A DNA stretch of 64,000 nt from Flavobacteriales bacterium (GTDB lineage Bacteria; Bacteroidota; Bacteroidia; Flavobacteriales_F; PHOS-HE28): assembly GCA_023382455.1 (NCBI GenBank), contig JAHDVX010000004.1, positions 17,922 through 81,921 on the forward strand. Reading direction: 5' to 3'. The stretch's first letter is position 1, and each line of letters begins with the position of its first letter. Below are positions 1-8,781 of this stretch, piece after piece. The notes beneath the pieces are model-generated. The model was given only the letters and a program-made list of their open reading frames with translations. It made no database searches and was not told where the DNA came from. The position numbers and the translations under genes were made by a program.

Positions 1-252
1 TGCCCCACACACTGGCGCGAGCATCAATGCGCGTGCCTGAACGCCTTACCCACTCCGCCTACACCCCATCGACCTCAAACTCCGAATCTGGGCCGGAGGG
101 GGTACACACAAGCCTGTTCCATCGTTGACCGGCCCCGGACGGAATGGATCCCGGAGAGGTGGGGATTGGGAGGGCGGGAGTTATGGCGGAGGGGAAAAAC
201 GAGTCCTTCAAGGCTACTCGTACAGCAATAGGAAATTGAGGCAAGGAGTCCC

Positions 253-351
253 TCAATCTGCGTTGAACTCCCCCGCCAGCATCTCCGCCTGTTTCAGCAC
301 CAGGTCGGTGGCCAGCTTCTGCATGTCGGGCGCCTGGTCGTGAGGTTTCAT
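253..351 (-). CDS. small ORF (32 aa, MKPHDQAPDMQKLATDLVLKQAEMLAGEFNAD) overlapping res stop (ATGA)
   Basis: Manual translation; start codon overlaps the res stop codon by 4 nt, suggesting translational coupling. Confidence 0.35.
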   Translation of the reverse strand: MKPHDQAPDMQKLATDLVLKQAEMLAGEFNAD

Positions 352-3300
352 TCCGCGGCCCCGTGTTCCATTGCGAACGCCTCCACCTTCTCCATACCAT
401 CCGCCTCGATCATGGTGGTGCCGATCGCCTCGAAATGCTTTTTACCACAATCGATCTTGCCACGCTCCTTGGGCCGCAGGTCGAACAGGCCGATGCCGCC
501 TTTGGATTCCACCACGAAGAAGAGCTTCTCCTCCCGGTCATCCTTCCACAGCACGGCCCAGTCCGGGTTGTAGGTGCCCAGTGGGGTGTCGATCTTGAAC
601 CAGTGCGGGAGCTTGGTGTAGACCGAGATGTTGTTGCTCTTCTCGAACTCCAAGGCCAGCTTCGACTCCACGGCGGAATCGTAGATGACGTGTTCCAAGG
701 GGGACTTCCTGCTCGCTTGCAGGTTGCTCTTCAGGTAGCCGAAAAGCTCTTCGTTCTTGAACAGTTCCTGGCTGTAGTACTCTGCATCGCCGATCTTCTT
801 GTACTGGATGCCGTCCACGATGTGCAGGCGCATCTGGTCGTTGATGATGTCGATGGCACTTTCGATGAACTTTTGCGGATTCGCCTTGAAATAAGGCAGC
901 TTGTTGGTGCCGGTGAGGATCCGAACGATGGACCGCCGCGTCAGCTGCGTCTCGTTCTGGATGTAGGTCACGATATCCGGTAAAGCCTGCGGCTGGTCGT
1001 CCAAGGCGGTGATGTACGTGCCCTGCTCTTCGTGGACCACGCCACCGATGGTCAGGCGAATGTCCGCCTTGGTGTAGACCAACTTGCCCCGGCTCACGGT
1101 AAGCCTGTCATCCAGGGCCTTGATGCACTCGTTCACCAGCTTGTCCGCATCGAACTCCACGTGGAAGGTGGTCTTGTACTTTACACGCTCCCACAGTTCC
1201 TTGAACTCCGGGCTTTCCAGCACGCGCTTATTCAACTTTACTTGTTCGCGCTTCTCGCCGTCCTTGATCTCCAGTTTGCCGGCCGCATCCTTCAGCTTGG
1301 AGGCTAGCTGGTGGAACACGTGGAGGTTCTCCATGTAGGCCTCCGGCAGTTTCAAGGTGCCCGCCTTCAGGTCGGCGCGTAGCTTGTCCTGCACCTTGCC
1401 CTGGGCGTTGAGGTAACCCTGTTGGGCCAGGTACCCGAAGAGGGCTTCGGAGGCCTGCTGGCCCAGGTACACCGGCTTGTTGTCCTCCATGGCCAGCACC
1501 ACGTTGTTGAAGCTGTGCGGCTCCAGCCTGCCGAACACGATGCCGGTCTCCTTCTCCATTTCCTTCTGCAGGTTGTCCACGAAGTCCTTGTAGCTCTCCG
1601 TGGCCATTACGGTGAGGATGTTCGTCTCCTGTCCGTACACCCGATCGCCCTTCTGGTCCACGCAAAGGCGAAGGCCCCGGCCGATCTCCTGCCGGCGGTT
1701 CACATCCGATCCACCGGCCTCCTTCAGCGTGCAGATCTGGAATACATTGGGATTGTCCCAGCCCTCGCGCAAGGCCGAGTGCGAGAAGATGAAGCGGAGC
1801 TTGCTATCGAAACTAAGCAGGTCCTCTTTGTCCCGCATGATCAGGTTGTATGTCAACTCCTCAAGCTTGGCTTCGGAATTGACGTCGGTACTCCGTCTAC
1901 CTTCATAGCGCCTGTCGATGGAGAAGTAGCCACCGTGCACCTCGCCGGCGGCAACGTCCGCATCCGTGATCTCACCGAACAGGCTGGCATACTTCGGCAG
2001 GCGCATGGCACGCTTGTACTCCTCTTCGAAGATGTCCGCGTAAGGACCGTTCGCTTTGTTCCCTTCTTCATCGTAGTGCCTGTAGTTGGCCACCTTGTCA
2101 ATGAAGAAGAGGCTGAGCACCTTGATGCCTTGCGGGTTGTACACCAGCTCCTTGTTCAGGTGCTCCTCGATGGTCTTGCGGATCAAGGCCCGGCGCACCT
2201 GGGTGTCGTCCACATCGCCGATGCTCTCGCCCAGCTTGATCACCTCGTTGCGACTGGTGAAGCTGATGTACTCCTCGCCCGGCACCGCATGGATATGCTC
2301 GATGATGAAGCCCTTGTATTCGACGCGCCGGGTCAGTTCCTCCAGGTCGGTATTCTGCTTCACCGTCTTCTTCTTGCGTTCCACGGTGCCCTTGTCGAAC
2401 ACGGCCAGTTCCAGCTGTGCTTCAGGCATGCCCTTCTTCAGGTTCACCTTCACCAACTTGATGTAGGCCTGGTTGTTCACGCCCTGCGCGGTCACCGAGC
2501 CTACCTCGATCTGCTTCACCAGTTTCTGCTCGTAGGCATCCACCGCGTTCAGCTTGTACATCAGGTTCACCACCTCCTTATGGGTGGCGCTGTAGCGGAT
2601 CACGGCCATGGGGTTCAGGCCCTTCACGGCCTTCTTGGCCAGGGGTGTTTTCATGGCCCGTTGCGGCTCGTCCACGTACACGATCGGGGCTGTGTTCGCG
2701 ATCAGGTCAAGGGGCTTGTAGCCCAGGCTGTCGTTGTAGCGGTGAATGATGTTCTCCTTCTTGTTCTTGGTGGGGTCCTCGAAGCTCTTGCGGAACGCAT
2801 CGATGTTGATCACCATGATCTCCAAGCCCGGGTTGGTGGCGAAGTCGCGCACCTCGTTCAGCTTGCCGCTGTCGTACACGAAGAAGTTATAGCGCAGGTT
2901 GTCGTACAGCTCCCGCAAATGCTCCTGGGTGATCTTCAGCGACTTGTACACGCCTTCCTTGATGGGGATGGACGGCACTACGATGATGTGCTTGCTGAAG
3001 CCGTAGCGCGTGTACAGCTCCAGGATGGTGCGCAGGTACACATAGGTCTTGCCCGTACCGGTCTCCATCTCCACGGTGAAGTCCAGGGCTTTGCGGTCCA
3101 CTTCGCTGGGCTCCGAGGGCTTCAGGCCATTGGCCAGCTGGATGTGCTGCACGTTCTCCAAGATCTTGCGGTCGCCCAACAACAGCCGGTTGCTGTAGCC
3201 GATCTCGGTGAATTCCATGGCGTGCGCCTTGGCCAGGAACTCCGGGGAGTACACGGTGAAGTTGCTCTCGCACTTCTCCTGCCCCTGGAAGATGCCCACG

Positions 3301-3356
3301 ATGCTACGGATGGCGGCTTGCTGGTGGGGGAGGGCGCTTTCGAATTGGATCTTCAT
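348..3356 (-). CDS. res: type III restriction endonuclease Res subunit (DEAD/DEAH helicase + PD-(D/E)xK nuclease)
   Basis: Walker A-like ETGTGKT, DEPQ box, C-terminal YNPDWAVLWKDDREEKLFFVVESKG nuclease motif; adjacent Mod gene in the same operon. Confidence 0.93.
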   Translation of the reverse strand: MKIQFESALPHQQAAIRSIVGIFQGQEKCESNFTVYSPEFLAKAHAMEFTEIGYSNRLLLGDRKILENVQHIQLANGLKPSEPSEVDRKALDFTVEMETGTGKTYVYLRTILELYTRYGFSKHIIVVPSIPIKEGVYKSLKITQEHLRELYDNLRYNFFVYDSGKLNEVRDFATNPGLEIMVINIDAFRKSFEDPTKNKKENIIHRYNDSLGYKPLDLIANTAPIVYVDEPQRAMKTPLAKKAVKGLNPMAVIRYSATHKEVVNLMYKLNAVDAYEQKLVKQIEVGSVTAQGVNNQAYIKLVKVNLKKGMPEAQLELAVFDKGTVERKKKTVKQNTDLEELTRRVEYKGFIIEHIHAVPGEEYISFTSRNEVIKLGESIGDVDDTQVRRALIRKTIEEHLNKELVYNPQGIKVLSLFFIDKVANYRHYDEEGNKANGPYADIFEEEYKRAMRLPKYASLFGEITDADVAAGEVHGGYFSIDRRYEGRRSTDVNSEAKLEELTYNLIMRDKEDLLSFDSKLRFIFSHSALREGWDNPNVFQICTLKEAGGSDVNRRQEIGRGLRLCVDQKGDRVYGQETNILTVMATESYKDFVDNLQKEMEKETGIVFGRLEPHSFNNVVLAMEDNKPVYLGQQASEALFGYLAQQGYLNAQGKVQDKLRADLKAGTLKLPEAYMENLHVFHQLASKLKDAAGKLEIKDGEKREQVKLNKRVLESPEFKELWERVKYKTTFHVEFDADKLVNECIKALDDRLTVSRGKLVYTKADIRLTIGGVVHEEQGTYITALDDQPQALPDIVTYIQNETQLTRRSIVRILTGTNKLPYFKANPQKFIESAIDIINDQMRLHIVDGIQYKKIGDAEYYSQELFKNEELFGYLKSNLQASRKSPLEHVIYDSAVESKLALEFEKSNNISVYTKLPHWFKIDTPLGTYNPDWAVLWKDDREEKLFFVVESKGGIGLFDLRPKERGKIDCGKKHFEAIGTTMIEADGMEKVEAFAMEHGAAE

Positions 3357-3367
3357 GGGTCCGGGGG

Positions 3368-4315
3368 TCAGTGGTCGAAGGTCATGCCCACCCGCTGGGC
3401 CTTGTTTGCGATAAGTTCATTCAGCCGGGCCCGCATGTTCTCCGGGATGAAACTGCCCGCGATCAGCGCGGGCCATTGGCCCATGCCTTCCTGGATCCGG
3501 GCGAACAGGTTGTCCCGTGCTTTCCCCGGGATCACACCGTTCATCGCGGCATCGAAGTCATTGCGGTCCAGCTTGCGCTTGCGCCCGTTGAGCGTGAGCG
3601 CAAGGTCCTCTTGGTCTTCGGGCACCAAAAGCTGGCTGGAGACAAGGTCGTAGGCGGGTGCGAGCTGATGGTTCCCCGCAGTGGGAGCGTGGAGCGAGAA
3701 GTTCTTCAAGTGCATATCGCTGTTGCCGATGAGAAAGCTGAAAAGCACCTGCTCGAAATAGCGCACCAGGTCCAACAAGGGTTGCTTGCTGTGCGCCTGG
3801 ATCAGCTTGGCCACCTGCTCATGCGAGCCCTTGTACTTGTCTTCGGTGAGCCGCTCGCTGAGCTGGCAGAAGTCCTCCATGGCGACCTTGCGATCCCCGT
3901 CCCGATCGATCCGGCGGGTGATGTAGCACAGCGCCCCGTCCTGCAAGGCGATCAATCCGAAAGGGACCGTTGGCATGCCGCATGCCAACGCCATGTTCAT
4001 GCACAAGGCCTCCAGCTCGGGCATGCGCGGATACTTCGCATAGGGCGCCTTCAGGATGTACTGCCCCTCCAAAGCGCCTACGATGGTGAGCCGGGGCGGG
4101 CCATCCTTTCCTTGCCAGTGCAGCGAGAGTTTGGGTTGCACGCCCGTAAGCGTGGCATGGGTGGCCATCCATTCCGCGGCCACCCGTTCCAGATCGGCGG
4201 TGGCATAAGCCAGCTCAGGGACCACCTTGCTGCCGAACAAGCGCATGGCGCACGCCGCATGGTACCCACCGGACTGCTTGCCCAACGGGCGATGACAGCT
4301 GAGGCAATTAGCCAT
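3368..4315 (-). CDS. HipA C-terminal-domain kinase (HipT-like toxin)
   Basis: TGVQPKLSL, ILKAPYAKYPRMPELEALCMNMA and GNSDMHLKNFSL motifs typical of HipA-family kinases. Start set at M15 of the ORF, overlapping the hipS-like stop as ATGGCTAA. Confidence 0.88.
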   Translation of the reverse strand: MANCLSCHRPLGKQSGGYHAACAMRLFGSKVVPELAYATADLERVAAEWMATHATLTGVQPKLSLHWQGKDGPPRLTIVGALEGQYILKAPYAKYPRMPELEALCMNMALACGMPTVPFGLIALQDGALCYITRRIDRDGDRKVAMEDFCQLSERLTEDKYKGSHEQVAKLIQAHSKQPLLDLVRYFEQVLFSFLIGNSDMHLKNFSLHAPTAGNHQLAPAYDLVSSQLLVPEDQEDLALTLNGRKRKLDRNDFDAAMNGVIPGKARDNLFARIQEGMGQWPALIAGSFIPENMRARLNELIANKAQRVGMTFDH

Positions 4316-4631
4316 CGGGGGCGGGTTTGATGCTGACGTTGCCGATGCAGTCCTCACAATAGGCCAGCAGCAGGCCGAAACGATCCCTGGGATCCGCCTT
4401 CCAATTCGAGGTGGCCACCTCCAGCAGCCAGCCTTCGGGGATCAGGCCGTCGAAGAAGGGGAACAGGGTCTTGGACTCGAACGGTGCGGATCGCCGGGGC
4501 AGGGTCAGGCTCACCGGCGGTGCCCCGGCAAGTTGCACATAGGCCGGGTGGTAGGTGAAGCGATAGCCCGTGTCGGTCTCTTGCAACACACCGGCCTCCC
4601 GGCCATCCACCGAAACACGCGCCGACCTCAT
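4308..4631 (-). CDS. HipA N-terminal-domain protein (HipS-like, stand-alone)
   Basis: 107 aa; FTYHPAYVQLAGAPPVSLTLPRR...FFDGLIPEGWLLE pattern of the HipA N-subdomain 1 encoded separately from the kinase. Confidence 0.85.
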   Translation of the reverse strand: MRSARVSVDGREAGVLQETDTGYRFTYHPAYVQLAGAPPVSLTLPRRSAPFESKTLFPFFDGLIPEGWLLEVATSNWKADPRDRFGLLLAYCEDCIGNVSIKPAPDG

Positions 4632-4855
4632 GGCTCGTATGCCTGGTTGAGCGGAATCGGCCCCAGCCTATGGCCGAAGAAGGCAAGCAACAGATCCACC
4701 TTTTCCATGTGCAGGTTGGGTTTGCCTTGCTCCACGTCGCGCACCAAGCGCAGCCCCACCCCGGCAAGATCGGCCAGTTGCGCCTGTGTGAGCTTGCTTG
4801 CCTTGCGCCGCTCTCGCAGGAAGCTGGCTGTTGGATTGTTCTTATCACGAACCAT
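4628..4855 (-). CDS. XRE-family HTH regulator (HipB-like antitoxin)
   Basis: FLRERRKASKLTQAQLADLAGVGLRLVRDVEQGKPNLHMEKVDLLLAFFG HTH_3; 4-nt ATGA overlap with the downstream hipS-like gene. Confidence 0.9.
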   Translation of the reverse strand: MVRDKNNPTASFLRERRKASKLTQAQLADLAGVGLRLVRDVEQGKPNLHMEKVDLLLAFFGHRLGPIPLNQAYEP

Positions 4856-4858
4856 GCC

Positions 4859-4956
4859 TATACCATTTCAGGTATAAAAGTAGGAAAATCTGAGGTTGTA
4901 TACCTATTCAGGTATAATTTGGTTTCAAAAAGCGTGGTCATACCTGTACGGGTATA
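4859..4956. promoter_or_regulatory. Three operator-like palindromes TATACC-N6-GGTATA upstream of hipB
   Basis: 4859-4876 TATACCATTTCAGGTATA; 4899-4916 TATACCTATTCAGGTATA; 4939-4956 CATACCTGTACGGGTATA; start-to-start spacing exactly 40 bp. Confidence 0.85.
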
Positions 4957-5105
4957 TTATAGGCCAGCACCATCCCCCGCATTTCCTTGGCCCGCTCGCT
5001 GGTGGTGAGCAGCATGCCCACGTTAAGCACCGCCCGGAACGTGAAGACCCCCAACTGGCTGATCTTGGATACGCTAACCCATTCATTACCAAAATCCTTG
5101 GTCAT
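4938..5105 (-). pseudogene. truncated CDS remnant (55 aa: MTKDFGNEWVSVSKISQLGVFTFRAVLNVGMLLTTSERAKEMRGMVLAYNIPVQV)
   Basis: Manual translation; protein-like sequence runs into the hipB operator region and stops there; family not assigned with certainty. Confidence 0.45.
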
Positions 5106-5153
5106 CGGTTCATCAGGTTTAGGCGTTGGTCTGTATGGGATAACCCTCCATCC

Positions 5154-7094
5154 TCACACACTCCTTACCTCCGTTACCCCATACCGCTTCAGCGTCTGCA
5201 CCGCGTTGGTCTTCTCCACATCGGTGAAACCGTTGTCGCGGAAGATCACGCGGCAGGTCTCCGGCTTCAGCTCCTCCTTCCATTGGCCGATGCCTTCGGC
5301 TACGGCGTTCGTGATCTGCTCGGCCAGGCACAGGAACAGGGCGCCGCTGCCCACATTGTACACCGTGCGCTTGGCAATGGTGCGTTCCTCGATGGGCAGC
5401 GTAAGGTCCAGGCCGTACTTCAGCAACACCTCGTAGAGCACATCGGCTTCGGTGCGGTCCGGCTTGATGTTCTCGGCGGCGCTCAGCAGGTTCTCCTGCA
5501 TCCGCTCAGGGTCGCCATCCCAGGCGTTGATGTTGCTGCTGTCCAGCTTGAAGACCCGGAAACCGATGTCCAGCTTGGCCAAGCGCTCCTGCTTCTGCTT
5601 CAGTTCCTCTTCCTCTTCTTCAGTGCGCACCGCTTTGGCCTCAAGCGCGTTGATCGACGCCTCCAATTCACTCACAATCTTCTTGCCTGCGCGACGGATG
5701 CGCTCCTTGCCGATCTCGGCTATCGTCTTGTAGCCCGCCTTGTACGCCTCGCTTTTGGCATCGGTAGGCTCGGGCAGTTGCACTTGGATGTGCTGGCGCT
5801 GGCCCCCATCCTCGGCGTTCAGCTGCATCACGGCGTGGGCGGTGGTGCCGGAGCCGGAGAAGAAGTCCAGGACTAGCCCTTCACTCGCAGAGATTCTCAT
5901 TAGCACTTCAATCAACTCGACAGGTTTCGGTGTCTCGAACACCGCTACACCTCCAAATAGCTCCTTCAAATCATTCTTGGCTATCTCCGTGGTTGAAACA
6001 TCCTTTGCAAACAACATTGATTCAGGGGTAAGGCCTCGATCCTTTGATTCCAAATAGGTTTTCACCCTAGGAACACCATTGCCCGTTTTACCGAACCAAA
6101 TTCTATTGTCGTCAATCGCCTCTTGCATTACTTCTTTAGTATAGAGCCAACATCTGCCACTTTCTAACTCGTGCTGCTTTCCGTTGGGCGCAGTCAACGT
6201 GTAAAATTGTGAAGGTGTCGCATGCCCTGCTTGTGCTGTCGCCGGATCTGACTTCCACGGACCTCGGGGGTCATTGTCTGGATTCTTATAGTTCGCAAGA
6301 GCTTTTTCGCTCATTGGTAATTGGTACAATGCCTTCTCATTATGATCACTTCTACGGAAGCATACGATATAGTCATGTCTATTTGAGACCACCTTTCGAT
6401 TCTCTCTATTCGTCCGTTTCTCCCATATGAAATTGGCCACGAAATTGCCTTCTCCGAATACGTCATCAGCCACACTCCTAAGACTGCTCAACTCGTTGTC
6501 ATCAATAGAGATGAAGATCACCCCATCCTCCCGCAGCAGGTTCCTCGCCAGCCGCAGCCGGGGGTACATCATGTTCAGCCAATTGCTGTGGTAGCGCCCG
6601 TCGGTATCGCTGTTCGTGCTAAGGGAGTTGCCTTCGCTGTCCACTTGGCCGGTAAGTTCCTTGTAGTTACGCAGGTTGTCGCGGTAGTTGTCCTTGTATA
6701 CGAAGTCCTTCCCGGTATTGTAAGGGGGGTCTATGTAGATCATCTTCACCTTTCCCGCGTAGCTCTTCTGCAGCAGCTTCAGTACCTCCAGGTTGTCGCC
6801 TTCGATGTAGAGGTTCTTGGTATTGGCCCAGTCCACGCTTTCCTCGGGGGCAGGGCGCAGGGTGCCGGTGCTGGGCTTGTGGGCCTCGCGGCGGGCCTGT
6901 GCCTTGCCCGCCCAGGTGAAGCGGTAGAATTCCTCGCCGGTCTCCACCTCGTTGCCCAGGATCTCCTGCAATGCCTTGAAGTCCACCTTGCCTTCGGCCA
7001 CCACCTCGGGGAAGAGCTCCTTCAGCTTGGCGATGTTGGCGGCCAGGAGGTCGGCGCTATGGCTTTCGGGGTCGGTGGCGGTGATCTTTTCCAT
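5154..7094 (-). CDS. mod: type III DNA methyltransferase Mod (adenine-specific)
   Basis: DPPYNTGKDF catalytic motif and LDFFSGSGTTAHAV AdoMet motif; start set at MEKITATDPESHSADLL within the ORF 5154..7139. Confidence 0.93.
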   Translation of the reverse strand: MEKITATDPESHSADLLAANIAKLKELFPEVVAEGKVDFKALQEILGNEVETGEEFYRFTWAGKAQARREAHKPSTGTLRPAPEESVDWANTKNLYIEGDNLEVLKLLQKSYAGKVKMIYIDPPYNTGKDFVYKDNYRDNLRNYKELTGQVDSEGNSLSTNSDTDGRYHSNWLNMMYPRLRLARNLLREDGVIFISIDDNELSSLRSVADDVFGEGNFVANFIWEKRTNRENRKVVSNRHDYIVCFRRSDHNEKALYQLPMSEKALANYKNPDNDPRGPWKSDPATAQAGHATPSQFYTLTAPNGKQHELESGRCWLYTKEVMQEAIDDNRIWFGKTGNGVPRVKTYLESKDRGLTPESMLFAKDVSTTEIAKNDLKELFGGVAVFETPKPVELIEVLMRISASEGLVLDFFSGSGTTAHAVMQLNAEDGGQRQHIQVQLPEPTDAKSEAYKAGYKTIAEIGKERIRRAGKKIVSELEASINALEAKAVRTEEEEEELKQKQERLAKLDIGFRVFKLDSSNINAWDGDPERMQENLLSAAENIKPDRTEADVLYEVLLKYGLDLTLPIEERTIAKRTVYNVGSGALFLCLAEQITNAVAEGIGQWKEELKPETCRVIFRDNGFTDVEKTNAVQTLKRYGVTEVRSV

Positions 7095-7182
7095 GGTAAA
7101 GGTGGCAGGCAGAAAGAACATGGGCCATGGTGTGAGCACGGCCCGGGACCAGCGTGTGGGGCGGTGAATTTAGGGGCTGGGA

Positions 7183-7590
7183 TCAACTACCCTGTTGGTA
7201 GGTCCAGCCCCGTTGCTCAGCGTGGGCGAGAAGCAATATCCGTACATCCTTCTGCACCTGTGCGGTCAGGTGGAGTTGGTCCACACTGACATGCCCATCG
7301 AAGGGGTTGTTGTCCTCGATCTCTTGCAAGACGTCGAGCCCCAGTTCATCCTTCACCTTCGCGATCTCTTTGGGCGTGACCGAGAATGAACCGATCGACT
7401 TGTAGCCCGATTCGGTGTGATTCAGGTACGCATCCTCCGGGGTCCACTTATCTCCGTTGTACAGGCTCAGTTTTCCCATGTCCTTCTCAAAAAGTTCGAA
7501 GACTTGCCGAGTAGGCCGACCTTCCTTCAAAAAATTCGGATGGACCTGTCGATGAAGCAGCGTATCCTCTTGCATCGGCCAACTATTCAA
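7183..7590 (-). CDS. small conserved uncharacterised protein (RQVHPNF...GKLSLYNGDKWTPEDAYLNH pattern)
   Basis: 135-aa ORF with an 8-nt overlap with the upstream partner gene; resembles a recurrent small protein family seen in accessory loci (from memory). Confidence 0.7.
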   Translation of the reverse strand: MNSWPMQEDTLLHRQVHPNFLKEGRPTRQVFELFEKDMGKLSLYNGDKWTPEDAYLNHTESGYKSIGSFSVTPKEIAKVKDELGLDVLQEIEDNNPFDGHVSVDQLHLTAQVQKDVRILLLAHAEQRGWTYQQGS

Positions 7591-8707
7591 TGCCGGAAGT
7601 ACGCAACGCCTCGATCAGCCATTTGCGATCGGCATCCTGGTCCAACGATATGGTCTTCTCTGTCGAGCGCCGAATCTTGAGGTCAAGCGAATGATAGACC
7701 CCCTTCCTGTCCATAGGATCCACCTCCAGGGTAATGTCGAACGCCTCGTTGTCCCATTCCAAGTTCACAAGACCTTGAGGATTGGGATAGATGCTCGGGT
7801 TCTTGGTCAGGCTGTAGAACTCATCGATACACTTGGACAGCATATCGATCGCGGCGGGGTCATAGGCGCTACCATGTCCATCGAACCATCCCGGCTTCAG
7901 CGCCTTCAGGCTTTCCAGTTGCCACTGGATGTCCAAGGGTTCCAGAATGTTCAATTGCCCCACCGAGACAATGCTCTTGGGTGTATCGAACGAATTGAAC
8001 CGGATGCTGCCCGCGATCATCACCGGCTTCTTCGCCCCCTTGGGCTCCTCAGCGAAGGCTTCGAGGAAATCCGCGTAGAGGTCCGGGCTCACCGGACCAG
8101 CGAGCTTCTTCTTGCCGACCCTCAGCTCAAAGGTCATTTTTTCCTTGTTCAGGTCAATGATCTCGCCGAGGATGCGTGCATCCTTGGTATAGTCCTTGTC
8201 CTTGGAAAGGCCGACCAATAGCTTCTTCCTACCCTCCGGGGTGAACTTGGCTTTTTGCGGTGCCGATGGGGCGAATTCGACGAATTCATCAGCTTGCAAG
8301 GACGAGCCGAAGCGCTCCAGCAGCAATAGGATCTCGGCGGGCAGCACTTCGCTGGGATCCCCGCCAACCTCCATGGCATGAATGGCCTCGGTCAATTTAC
8401 GGGGCGCTTCCGTGAAGTAATCGTGGTACGGCGCTGGGAACAGGCCGGTATTGGGGCTGATCAATTCCGTTTGAGGCACCGCGCTTCCTTCGCCGATCGC
8501 GGTCAGTCCATAACTGATCCCCTTGTAGAAATTCTTGGGCACCCGCTTGCGTTCGGGGTGTTCCTGCAAGTAGAGCCATCGCGCTATCTCGTTATTGATC
8601 TTCTCCAAGGCTTGAAGGTCGTCCAGGAACTCGAATGGCAGCGTATGCTCCTTGAAGCGTTCCCCCACGAAACGGGGAGAATAGATCTTATCCCTGTGCT
8701 GCTCCAT
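7583..8707 (-). CDS. uncharacterised 374-aa protein with C-terminal LKPGWFDGHGSAYDP...YPNPQGLVNLEWDNEAFDITLEVDP domain
   Basis: Long ORF in the operon direction, overlapping the 135-aa gene. Confidence 0.75.
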   Translation of the reverse strand: MEQHRDKIYSPRFVGERFKEHTLPFEFLDDLQALEKINNEIARWLYLQEHPERKRVPKNFYKGISYGLTAIGEGSAVPQTELISPNTGLFPAPYHDYFTEAPRKLTEAIHAMEVGGDPSEVLPAEILLLLERFGSSLQADEFVEFAPSAPQKAKFTPEGRKKLLVGLSKDKDYTKDARILGEIIDLNKEKMTFELRVGKKKLAGPVSPDLYADFLEAFAEEPKGAKKPVMIAGSIRFNSFDTPKSIVSVGQLNILEPLDIQWQLESLKALKPGWFDGHGSAYDPAAIDMLSKCIDEFYSLTKNPSIYPNPQGLVNLEWDNEAFDITLEVDPMDRKGVYHSLDLKIRRSTEKTISLDQDADRKWLIEALRTSGIE

Positions 8708-8781
8708 GTTGCCGAAACGATATTACCAACTTCCGTGGTGCCTCTTCCGATCCGCGGGGTTAAATATCCTCAAGACCGTGC

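Noticed and set aside
1422-3653. 743-aa plus-strand ORF
   Set aside because: Antisense shadow of res in GC-rich DNA; the minus-strand product has clear helicase and nuclease motifs.
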